Source of the DNA: Sabethes cyaneus
Lineage: Eukaryota; Arthropoda; Insecta; Diptera; Culicidae
DNA length: 64,000 bases
NCBI RefSeq assembly: GCF_943734655.1
Contig: NC_071353.1
Coordinates: 149,340,043 to 149,404,042, forward strand
Reading direction: 5' to 3'
In this document: piece after piece, positions 54,666 through 64,000 of the stretch
Layout: every line of letters starts with the position of its first letter
How positions within the stretch are numbered: the first letter of the stretch is position 1
Notes under the pieces: model-generated
What the model saw: the letters and a program-made list of their open reading frames with translations, nothing else
The model's database searches: none
What the model was told of the DNA's origin: nothing
Made by a program: the position numbers and the translations under genes

Positions 54666-56215
54666 AGTGCTCGGTTATAATACGACTTTATATGAAGGTG
54701 AAATTAGTCATCATCGATTCTGCCAATTTTAAAAGCAGTTTTTTTGTTTGAAACAAAAATTCGGTTTATGAAAATATATTCGCTGTGTTTAGATTGGCAA
54801 GAAGAATGCAGTATGTACATTTTTATAAACACAATCCCGCTTTTGGGCCGAAAAGCTGCTTCCGAAATTGGGCTTTCCGACGAAAAGTCAATGACTGTTA
54901 GTTTTCCGTGAATACGCATGCTTACCGTTTTATTAGAAGTGTATTGAAAAGATGTGCTGTTGATAAAATAGGATTTAATTGGTAAAATCCCTTCAACGTG
55001 GGGAACAATGGGTAATAAAACAATTTTTAATTTCAGTAAGGTAGCAGGAAAGCAATAGTTTGTGTTCTTGATTTTGTTAAATTGTTTTCAAATGCACAAT
55101 CTTTTGAGAATTGAACGTATGCAATGTTACTACTTTGATAAATGTTACATACAACGCATGTAGCATGTATATATGTTGCATATAGCATATATACATGAAG
55201 AATCGAATGATTACAAGCATGGATACATGCTACTATCACTACAAAGAGACTTACGTAGTCCTGCGTCACCTATATATGCGGTCGTGTCTTGTACACAACC
55301 CCTCTGATTTTATATCTTCATATAAGCATGCTTTTATCCTCAAAAGGACGGTGTCTGGTAATTCCCTCCCATGGGTAGGTGGTTTGTCGCGCACTTCGGC
55401 ACAATCCTAAACTTAATTCCGCATGTAGAATGTAATATAGTTTAAGTTAGATATATGTGTAGTATGTAGTATAGTATTGCATAATTTAGCTTTATGTGTA
55501 GCATGTGTCTCGTAAAGCGGAATGGAGCGAAATCGAACGGAATTGATTTTAAATTCAATCCGTTTGGGCCGAAGCACCGGGAGGGCTTACTCAGTTTCCT
55601 AGATGAATTGCTGGTATGCACAGAAATTTCTCTAGAAAACTGAAACCAAATCCTACCCACCATTCATGAGATTTTTACTTACTCATGAAAATTAAAATTT
55701 ATCGCTAGTTAGAACGAACGAGTGTTCAAAAATGATGTGATGTCTTTATTTGCGTAATCGAGACATTTTCTATGAGATTGCCATAGAATTTGTGGCTGTT
55801 ATGTGATTATAGACAGCACAGCACAGAAAAATATACACACACGTACATGTATACATGTGTATGCATGTATGAGTGTGCATGGGTGTATAGGTACGAACGA
55901 ATATATGTTTGAGTGTTCTATGATGAGTCGGAAATTCTTTTTATACCTATGCTGCCAAACTACAATTATTAATGGGCAGGAAGTTATAGTCAGTAGCTGT
56001 GTTCCTGTGTCAGTTTCCTATGTTATTACTATTATTACTAATATTGCTATCGTTACTGTTACTGTCACCTCTATTGTATTGTTTTGGATGTAATTAATTA
56101 TAATTATTTTTTTTCCCTCCTTATTAGAATGGTTTGCATGTCTTGTGACTAACCGCGTTAACGGTATTCAACTAACAACATAAAATGATCATGAATGACG
56201 CTGTTTGTCTCCCAA
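54666..56215. other. AT-rich spacer; TA/CATG microsatellite-like stretches
   Basis: 55150-55200 (atgtatatatgttgcatata) and 55835-55900 (tacatgtatacatgtgtatg) are simple-repeat-like. Small open frames have no recognisable domain. No gene is supported. Confidence 0.4.
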
Positions 56216-56223
56216 GGGCCCTC

Positions 56224-56373
56224 CTAATGCTGATGAGCCTCTGTCGGAGAGTCCATCAAGTCGAACGGTGGCAACTCACCGGCGGCCTGCTCCTCTCCAT
56301 TCTTGCGGCTGTCGTCGCGGTCGGACTTAGTGGATCTCTCGAAAAGCTTTATAGCCTCGATATATATTTTGTT
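56224..56373 (-). CDS. Possible orphan terminal exon (weak)
   Basis: On the minus strand, after an AG at 56374-56375, 49 codons run open to TAG (56224-56226). The island is GC-richer than its flanks, and its peptide has ordinary, charged composition (KLFERSTKSDRDDSRKNGEE, then ...FDLMDSPTEAHQH). It looks like the charged C-terminus of a protein, but the acceptor lacks a pyrimidine tract, and a second minus frame over the same DNA is also open for ~30 codons. No family is recognised; it may be a transposon scrap. Confidence 0.2.
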   Translation of the reverse strand, partial: NKIYIEAIKLFERSTKSDRDDSRKNGEEQAAGELPPFDLMDSPTEAHQH

Positions 56374-56439
56374 CTGTCCATTGCCCAATGCTGGCAGACT
56401 TCAACTGAAATTCCATTTCTAACTAAATCTTCTTAGAGT

Positions 56440-57636
56440 TAAAACTTCTTCAAGTAAAAACAGGTATTTGATTCTCTGGCTGATTCAAGCGATAGCGAAG
56501 GGCTGTCCTCAATATACCATCATTCCCACTTCCTAAAATGGGGTCATAGTACACAATATATGGCCATGGAATGAGGTTTGGAATGAGGATCGATTCAATA
56601 CCATCCTCACAGAATTATCAACGTCGTTAACATCTTATTAAGTCTTGCTTCAGTGACAGCTTGCACTTAAGACTTAACACGGCATATATACATATCTCCA
56701 AGTGAAGTTCTTCTTGATCCACCTCATCCCTTCTTAGTTACAGAATCATTTCAATTGACCACGGTCTGAAGAGCATACCGACAAATCGGTTGACTACCGC
56801 TACAAATATGCAATTAATGCCACCGGGAATAATACGAGCGAGTACCAGTCCCCATTATATTGCATCTGCTCTAGTTTTCGGAAGTTCAAGTAGTTTTTCG
56901 ATAGTTCTGAGCGATAATATTGCTCTTGAATAATATTCCACACAAAATATTCGAAAATTAACGCCAACAGCTACAATACCGCAAAGATGGTAGATAAAGA
57001 AGCGGCTGTGGCTTTTAATGAGCATAGGTTGTGGAACAGCGCTGGGTCAATCGTGATGACATGGGTATTTGGGAGATGAGTAGCGTCCAGCCTAGCGAGT
57101 AGTTAGTCGGTAGTAGCATAGGTGATGGACAGACATAGAATTCTCGTGATATTACTAACTTGAAAATTGCAATCAACATGTTGACTAAAAAATTCCTCTT
57201 TTCTTTTCTTTTCTTTTCTTTTCTTTTCTGCCTGATCTCTATCGCTTCTTCTCACGGCAACAATAATGTTGCTGTGAGGGGAGGCAAGAGACCAGCCACA
57301 GATGACCACACTGGTGACAACGATGGAGAGGACGGCCGGCGTGGAGCCTGCTTCAGGTTTAATCAAGATTGACTACGAACAAGATGAGGAAACAAACAAA
57401 GGAAGGAGAAAACAAGATAAGTACAAGCCATCTTATGCTATATTGACCAAGCACACAATTATATCGAGCCAAGTTCTGTCACTCTTCTTCCGCCCATTAA
57501 TCCATAATCACCAACACATTATGGCGCTAGCGTAATCCGCACGGATTCTTTTATCATTATCACAACCACCTTATCTCAGCCCTGGACAGACTTGGCTCTA
57601 ACTGCCCCACCTTGTGCTGCAAACAGAAACAGAAAC
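56440..57636. other. Spacer; (TTTTC)n microsatellite at 57197-57229
   Basis: No supported gene. A plus-strand frame at 57160-57372 starts with a Phe/Leu-rich, signal-like stretch created by the (TTTTC)n microsatellite, then a charged 35-residue tail. I do not accept it as a gene without transcript evidence. Confidence 0.35.
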
Positions 57637-57639
57637 AGA

Positions 57640-57984
57640 TTTTGCTCTTTTGATTACTGCTCCTCAGTCAAGCAGAATTTGAAAAAGTGGTGTATGGGGA
57701 ATTTGTAGAGCTAGTAATTATCTATAATATTGCTGAAGAAAGTGAAGTTTTATCTTTGGTATTTACGGCGCTGTAGGGCAGCAATACCGTTGGTAGCAAA
57801 AAGAGCGCTCTTTTTGCTACCAAGAGGGTAGCAGCCTTATAGCGCCATAAATACAAAATGCACAGTAATGGTTATGGGTAATGGTTCAGCAATATTGTAG
57901 ATAGTAACAAATTCTACAAACGCCCCATACATCACTTTTTCAAATTTTGCTTGGCTGAGATGCAGTAATCAAAAGAGCAAAATC
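57640..57984. mobile_element. Foldback/palindromic element, ~345 bp
   Basis: 'gattttgctcttttgattac' at the left end mirrors 'gtaatcaaaagagcaaaatc' at the right. The arms continue inward through 'tttgaaaaagtg(a/g)tgtatggg' to a perfect 34-bp palindrome at the centre (57790-57823: TTGGTAGCAAAAAGAGC and its complement). No ORF. No certain TSD was found. Confidence 0.75.
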
Positions 57985-59070
57985 GAAGCGAAAAGTGTAT
58001 GCCAAGCCTGATAGCAAATAAAACGAGGTCGCATATACACTAGCGCTGCACGTTGAGAATATCCTGAATTATTTTCAATGTCATTTTCGAGATGACAATC
58101 ATTTGAACAAGCTTCCCGAAGACTGCAACTTTCTAAATAGTCAGTAGCGTAAGATACAGCCTATACAAGAATATTACATCGGCACTAGCGCCACGTAGCG
58201 AGAAAATCCTTAACTACTGCTGCCTGCCCGCTAACCTACCTTTCAATGAAGACGATTGTAATATGTTTCCAAGATTTGCACTTGCACCCTTTTCACTCCA
58301 AGCAGTAATTCCCTATAATCGTTTGGAATGAAAGGGGTACAAGTACATAACTGAGAAGGAAAGGGGTGTAAGTGCAAATAACATTTTCAAAACTATCTTA
58401 TAAGTCCCGAAAATCAAAGTGGTTCTCCAAGATTTCAATAGAATTTAATAATGTAAAGCTAACACAACCATAATGCGTCATCAGTTTTCTATTGTATAAT
58501 CTAACGATTTTTTTAGACGATGTTAACTTTGGATCTGATTTTCTCGAAATTTACTTTTTGTCACTTACACCGCTTTCCTTCTGATCCACTCATATTAGAG
58601 ACAGAATACTTGTTATAATCTAGCTTATTCCATGAGCTTGAAAAATGCTTAGCTTGTTCGGCCCTTAGGTTTTTCGAGAATGTGAAAATTTTCATTTCGC
58701 CTGCTTAGACCAAACAACTTCCGTTGCCAAGGAAACCGGTTTTATACCAGCGTCGTCAGCATGGGGACGTTTAAATTTTACGTACTAGCGTCGGCTGCAG
58801 ATGGTAAAACAGGACAGAAAAAGAGGAAAAATGGAAGAGAAGAAGAAGACGAAAATAAGGGAGAAAAAACAACAAAAAACGAAAAACAAAACTGAAAATA
58901 AGAAAAAATTGTCAGGAAACGAAGAAAAACAGAAAAACAAAAGGATATCTGTGCAGTTGAGAGAAATACGAATGAGAAACGTTCTCTTTTTCTTGTCTCT
59001 TTCGGCATCGTAAAAATTTCACCAAGACCACTCGAATAGGCATGTCTCTTTTCAAGCAAATTGAAAATTC
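57985..59070. other. Spacer with short inverted repeats
   Basis: 58285-58375 and 58545-58580 hold inverted copies of 'ggaaaggggtgtaagtgcaa'-type phrases, possibly another small foldback remnant. 58800-58940 is A-rich on the plus strand. No gene is supported. Confidence 0.4.
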
Positions 59071-59076
59071 TTTATT
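59071..59076 (-). terminator. Polyadenylation signal of the ZAD zinc-finger gene
   Basis: AATAAA on the minus strand, 133-138 bp after the stop codon at 59209-59211. Confidence 0.6.
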
Positions 59077-59208
59077 ACATAATAGAGGGATAGTTATACA
59101 AATACAATACACATCATTACGTTCAACGGATATATCAAGAAGTGTCGATTAAAATGAACAGTCACCTAAGCCTAAACCACCGCGCACCGCCTCAGCCCCT
59201 CACTCAGC

Positions 59209-61747
59209 TTAGTTGGATGGCGTAAAGAACTTGGCAGCCATCGCTGCCGCCCACTGTTCCGGGTGTACCGTCTTCTTGTGGGTGTACATATTCGAGCTGG
59301 AATTACACATCCGCGGACAGAACGGACACTTGTACAATACATCACCGGTATGGTTGGCTTCGTGTTCCTGAAGAAAAGAAAAGAATTCGTTAAAGTTTTC
59401 CTCCCCAAAAATAATACGTAGGTTTGGAGCGTACCTTGCAGCGCAGCTGCTTCTTAAACTCCTTGCCACAGAAACTGCACGCATACTTCGGTCGGTTGGA
59501 ATGATGCAGCCGGAAGTGTGACTTGAGGGCCGTTTCGTTGACCGATTCGTGCCCGCATATCTCGCACCGAACCGGACCGTTCGGGTTGAAGCAGCGCCGC
59601 TTGTGCCGCAGATAGTTCCGATTGTTCGTTAACCTGAAAACAACCATAATTTAATCCAACTCAATTCCAAATGCGACAACCGACGTTGGCTTACCATCTG
59701 TGACATTTCTCGCACTGTTTGCGCAGCGCCTTCAGGCCTTCCTCGGAGTGCGTCAGCCGGTGCTGCTCGAGCAGCGCTCGATGGGTGAATCCCTTAGCGC
59801 ATATATCGCACACCCAATCGCTCAGCGCACCGTGCTGAGCCTGCATGTGCATCTTCAGCTGCAACCCGGTCGTGTAGATTCGTCCGCACTGCTCGCAGGT
59901 GTGCGTCTTCCGTTCCTTTTCGATGTGCTTCTCCATGTGTGCCTTCAGCAGGTAGTCCTTAACAAAGGCGTCCCCGCAAATGTCACACTTGAACGGTCGC
60001 TCCGAGACGGGTGTGTGAATCCACCAGTTGTGATGCTTCAACCCGTGACTGTCGGTAAACGTTTTACCGCATTTGTCGCACTTGAAGTGGTCCGGATTCA
60101 AATGGCGCAAACAGTGCTCGTACAGGCGTAATCTTTTACCGAACCGACGCTCGCAGCATATCACGATACTTCCCGTCGCCTTGTGAACCTTCAGGTTGTG
60201 CTGCTTCAGCTTCTGGAACGAAACGCCCACAAACTCGCACCGGGTGCAGTTGAACGAAACAAACTGCTTGATGATGGACTCTTGCTTCTCTATCTCCTCC
60301 GGGCCGCAACGTTTTCGCTTGGGTGGATGTTCCAAATCATCATCAGCACCAGCCGTCGTCCGCTCAGCGGACTCCGGGTCGCTGTCCTCCTCGCCATCGT
60401 GATCCTCATCGTCAGCCGGCGCGTTCTGAGCCGGCCCCGACGAAGTCCCCCCGTCCGCCGCCGTCGTTTGTGCTGATAGGTCACTGTGATGGCTTATGTT
60501 ATGGTTCTGAAGATTTCCGGCACCCAGGAAGTACCGGTTGCATATCGGACAGTGATGGTTCCGCTGTTCAACCTCGTCGTGCCATTTGATGTGACTGTTA
60601 AGCTGATCCTCTACGGCAAATGCTTTCGGACAGCGAACGCATTTGAACAGCTTTGCTTCCTCCGGTGTGTGCACCAGGAACATGTGCTGGGCAAATATGC
60701 GCTCATCCTTAAACCAACGGGCACACTCGACGCAACGCAGCTTTTTCGTCTGCGGTTTAACATTATGCTGCGTATCAACATGTAGATTGTAGCTGCGTGT
60801 CGATGGCCACTTTTTATTGCAGCAAAATATGTAACAAGCCGTACTGTGCACCTTCTGGAAGTGCTGCTTCATCCAGTAGAACGATTTGAACGTTTCCCCG
60901 TTATCCGTGCCGGCTTCGACGCACTTATGGCAGGAGAAGCTCTCGTTGCGCTCGTTCGTCCTGCTTGAGACCGTTCGCTTTTTAGTTTTTGCCCGTTTAG
61001 CTGCCGAACGCTTTGCCAGCGGAATGTTCGAATCGGATTCGGAATCCGACTGCTTAACCTCTTTGGTCGGTTGGTAATCCTCGTCGGAACTTTCATCATC
61101 GTCCTCCTCGTCGCTCTTGTCTTCGTCATTTTCATGCTTCACCCTAGTAGGCTGTTCAAATTTTGCATCATTTTCCGCCCCAACTGAGGGCGATGCTTGA
61201 TCTTCCGATTTATATATAGTCGAAACTATCATTTGACTAAAAATAACGAGAAAAAATCACAATTCTGTGAGATGAATATCGTATTCAGCACAACGGTTAC
61301 GGTACCTTGCAAAAAGCTCCGTCTCCTCGTTGCCTTCGGAATCGAATTTGTGTTTACCCGCATCGAAACCTTCCACCAGCATCATCATCGAATCTTCCGG
61401 CGTATCGTCACTCGGTTCTAGCTTAATATGGGCCAACATAGTGGGGGCATGAACCTTCTGCACTTCGCAGTAAAATTTGTGAAATTCATCGATTTTTTCC
61501 CAACAGCTGGTGCAAACGATTCGGTTCTGATATTCGTCCCTCTACACAAGCAAAAAGAAACCGAAAATTAACAAAAATTTTACTGACACTAAACTTTACA
61601 ACAAAAACCCCTTACCGTAAACCAAAAGTGTTTGGCAAAAACTTCCTCGACATTTTCACCACTGATGCTGTCGTTTTCCTCGATGCACAGGAAGTTTTCC
61701 GTTCGCCGAAAGCAGGTGAAACAACTTTTTAATCCTAACGTGGACAT
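59209..61747 (-). CDS. ZAD plus ~15 C2H2 zinc-finger protein (5 exons, complete)
   Basis: Exons on the minus strand: 61747-61616, 61541-61306, 61236-59695, 59633-59435, 59367-59209. Phases 0, 2, 2, 0 fit and all introns are GT..AG (59-74 bp), giving 755 residues. Residues 1-70 are a ZAD (C9-x2-C12; CTSCW ~54-57; KHFWF; FHKFYCEVQK). 75-250 is an acidic linker with SDSESDSNIPLAKRSAAK, including a basic nuclear-localisation-like patch. Fingers follow: RCVECARWFKDERIFAQH, FKCVRCPKAFAVEDQ, HHCPICNRYFLGAGN, FKCDKCGKTFTDSHGLKHH, FKCDICGDAFVKDYLLKAH, HTCEQCGRIYTTGLQ, WVCDICAKGFTHRALLEQH and more. The last exons add three fingers and end FFTPSN. ZADs dimerise such proteins; binding of specific DNA is inferred. 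Paralog of the exons at 22313 and 47102. Confidence 0.93.
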
Positions 61748-62532
61748 TGTGCACCATCGGTTGCGCAAATCGTTCCGGGGGAAAATTTTATTTTTTCTCC
61801 TCTAACTATTTAACTAACGGGATCAAACTTGTGTAAAACTTACTACAGAAAAGTTTTCGTTGTTGTTGTTTCTGTACGCTAGAGGAGCTGTCAGATGACA
61901 GACAGCTTCGCGTCGCGACGTTGCGGTGAAACATGATTGACGTTCAGGTACAGTCATGCATCGGTAAAACGTATCCGTTGCGGGGTGGCCCAAATAGAAA
62001 TGCACAATGAAAAAACATTGCATTTCACTGTTATATTGTTAAGTTGTTAATAAAAACTTTAAAAAAACCACATTGAAACAGTAAAATGCATTGTAAAAGT
62101 TACACTGAAGTTACCATAATTATTGCTGTTTTCACAGTAAATTCTAATGTAAATCGTATAGATTTTAAAACGAAAAAGGGTTTTTTAAGTGCTGTTACAC
62201 TAAGTAGGCTGACCAGACGTTCCGGATTGTGCACCAGGATTTGGATGACTTGTTCCGGATTATACCAAGCGACCCGGAAGGTGGCCTGCATTGATTAATT
62301 TTTTAATCGTGCCAGAGGAACGCTACAGATGAGTTCTAAGAGGTTTTCAAGAAATTTCCTATTTATGAATTAGGATAACCAACCGATACGTTGGTTACCC
62401 GTATTGTTAAAACAAGTGCATTCAACTGAAAAATTTATGCATATTATCAATTTCCCACCCTTTCGTACGCGATGAATTAAAACCGTCGCCAGAATCGTCG
62501 CGTGGGCAAATATCGTTTATTTTGTCAAGTAA
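61748..62532. other. Upstream flank of the ZAD zinc-finger gene
   Basis: Probable promoter side of the minus-strand gene. CTGTCAGATGACAG (about 61888-61901) is a palindromic motif; similar TGTCA pairs precede the ZAD gene at 22313. 62200-62290 ('aggctgaccagacgttccgg' onward) looks like a dispersed-repeat end. No gene is supported. Confidence 0.35.
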
Positions 62533-62651
62533 TGTCGAATTTGTTTATTCAATCCGGATTGGAACTGGATGAAATTTTTGTGTTCATTTGCTCCTATCTG
62601 ACAGATAAAATTCATCCAGTTTCAACCCGGATTGAATAAACAAATTCGACA
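62533..62651. mobile_element. Palindromic MITE, PIF/Harbinger-like (TAA TSD)
   Basis: 119 bp. Left TGTCGAATTTGTTTATTCAA and right TTGAATAAACAAATTCGACA are perfect inverted repeats, and pairing continues for ~40 bp with few mismatches. TAA flanks both sides (62530-62532, 62652-62654). No ORF. Confidence 0.8.
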
Positions 62652-62784
62652 TAAATCAATAGTTTACGTGCTAGACAAGCATAATATATACTTATAACTT
62701 ACATACAGTCAAGCAGATTCTCTCTGCGACGATTTCAAGCTATCAAAAAAGTGAGCAGCGCGAAAGAAACGGGCAATATCTTTT

Positions 62785-64000
62785 TCTTTTTTTTTCCTTT
62801 TGTCCCAGAAGTCAATGTCATTCTGGTGTGTTTTGGGCCAGTTTCTATGACTATATGCCCTGTTGTATATAAGGTATCGGTTGCTTAGGGTCTTTTATAT
62901 TTCTAGACCGGTTTCTTTTACAAAGTCTGTAATTTCTTTATATAAACTTGTATTTTTTGTTTTAAATACATCTATTAGTTTGTTGTATTTTATGAATGAG
63001 TATTTTATGCGTATGTTGTTGAATTTTGTACAGTGTAAAATAAGATGTTCGGCAGTCTCGGTTTCTTCACATACTTCGCAATTTGGGTTGTCCGTTATTT
63101 TCATTTTGTGTTTCCAATACTTGGACCAATCATGTCCTGCCATTAAACGATTTAGTAATCGAACTTGTTGTCCATTCAGTTTAAAACCAATAAACCAAGG
63201 TTTCGCTTTGAACTCTGGTTGCAACTGGAAAAATGTTTGTCCTTTCTCTTTGGCGTAGTCATTGTACCATGACTAGTTTTTAGTGTTTTACGACTTTTTA
63301 ATATCCAGGAAGCATCTTTGTAAGAAATTTTATTTTCTAAGATTTGACCATCTATTGTATTTCTTTTTGCTAGTTTGTCTGCTATCTCATTTCCGATCAC
63401 TCCAATGTGACTCGGTATCCATTGTAATGAGATGTTCCACTTATCTGCTGTTTCCAAGATTTCATCTACTATTTCTTCGCGTTCATCCTGTTCTTTTGCC
63501 AACTTCAAGATTTCACAGGCTGCTCGTGAATCTGTATATATCACAGCTTCCTACAGATTGTTTTCTGCTATAGTGTATAGTGCTACTTTGATCGCAATAA
63601 GCTCTGCTTCCGTAATGCTCACTTCGTTCGCAAGATGGTAAGTTATGCTTTTATTTATTCCTTCTACGTAAATTCCAATTCCACATGAGTGCCCTTCTTT
63701 TGATGCATCGGTGAACACTTTTGTGCGTCCTTGATAGGTTCCATTAAAGGCGAACAGTACCAGTTGTTTGAGGTGGTGTGAATTTGTATTCTTTTTCGAT
63801 AATGACAATTCTTCTAATGTCGGGCATATTTTAACACCAGAGTATACCGATCACTTCGTTATGATTGGCATGATCGAGTCGAAAAACTTAAAATGTTCCA
63901 TATACACTTTTTCCATGAAGCTGATTTTGTTTGCTTCAGAGTTGTTGTTTATTGTTGTTCCCATAAGTTGCTCTCCTACAGCGTTTTGCCGTGCGATGTT
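62785..64000 (-). pseudogene. LINE ORF2 C-terminus (RNase H and zinc motif), continues off the window
   Basis: On the minus strand from the right edge: an RT-RNase H linker (VGEQLMGTTINNNSEANKIS, ~63970-63900), a stop at ~63827, then RNase H (KVFTDASKEG ~63720, VSITEAELIAIKVALY, VIYTDSRAACEIL after another stop at ~63551, LQWIPSHIGVIGNEIADKLA ~63390-63450). A frame change near 63250 is followed by the C-terminal CEVCEETETAEHLILHC (~63050-63100) and a stop at ~62895. The 3'UTR ends in an A-rich tail (62786-62806 on the minus strand). RNase H in a LINE with this zinc motif suggests the I/LOA/Outcast group; the clade is not settled. Several in-frame stops: inactive. Confidence 0.8.

Noticed and set aside
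55803..56093. 96-codon frame with hydrophobic C-terminus
   Set aside because: Built from CATG/TACA and TTA/TAC simple sequence; no family or context support.
57160..57372. Possible small secreted peptide with signal-like N-terminus
   Set aside because: The hydrophobic stretch is produced by a (TTTTC)n microsatellite; no promoter, paralog or conserved Cys pattern.

Overview
The window is insect nuclear DNA, most likely from a culicine-type mosquito. The evidence is spliced zinc-finger genes carrying the insect-specific ZAD domain, mosquito-style LTR and non-LTR retrotransposons, many palindromic MITEs, and AT-rich spacer full of dispersed repeats. The species cannot be named from sequence alone. 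Most of the 64 kb is mobile DNA; the host genes are a minority.

Layout. 1-640 is a decayed non-LTR reverse transcriptase. 2580-4450 is an unusual T-rich, 'cgtcttttt'-like repeat with ~0.7 kb higher-order periodicity. At 5341-5418 there is a splice acceptor and the last 20 codons of an unidentified gene, apparently followed by a ~5.5 kb A-rich 3'UTR (to ~10.9 kb) with two strong hairpins. 11.2-22.1 kb is a nest of repeats: a ~140-bp minisatellite hit by a pogo-like MITE, a 4.1-kb LTR element with perfect ends but little coding capacity, a foldback element split by a hAT element, a ~68-bp repeat family and several MITEs.

22.3-24.0 kb is a four-exon ZAD gene whose C-terminal half resembles DUF4806. 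24.6-44.1 kb is a stack of retrotransposons: a decayed Ty3/gypsy, an RTE LINE split by a TIR element, a truncated Ty1/copia, and a near-intact LOA-type LINE split by an intact Ty3/gypsy element. 44.3-47.1 kb is a very young, internally deleted gypsy element with identical LTRs, sitting 39 bp upstream of a splice acceptor. 47.1-49.1 kb holds three exons of a large C2H2 zinc-finger protein without its own ZAD exons. They are in phase with the ZAD exons at 22.3-22.7 kb, so the two loci may form one gene with alternative 3' ends, or the zinc-finger part may be a decapitated paralog. 50.1-53.7 kb is a decayed gypsy copy. 59.2-61.7 kb (minus strand) is a complete five-exon ZAD plus ~15-zinc-finger gene, paralogous to the plus-strand exons and tail-to-tail with them. 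The last 1.2 kb is the RNase H end of another LINE.

How the parts relate: two ZAD zinc-finger loci (putative DNA-binding nuclear regulators) face each other, and the plus-strand one appears to have had a ~24-kb stretch filled by successive transposon insertions. Four minus-strand gypsy-type elements, and a decayed fifth on the plus strand, carry the same primer-binding motif TGGCGACGA. Coordinates of splice sites, TSDs and LTRs were read by eye and are exact to within a few bases; product names rest on motif recognition, not on searches.
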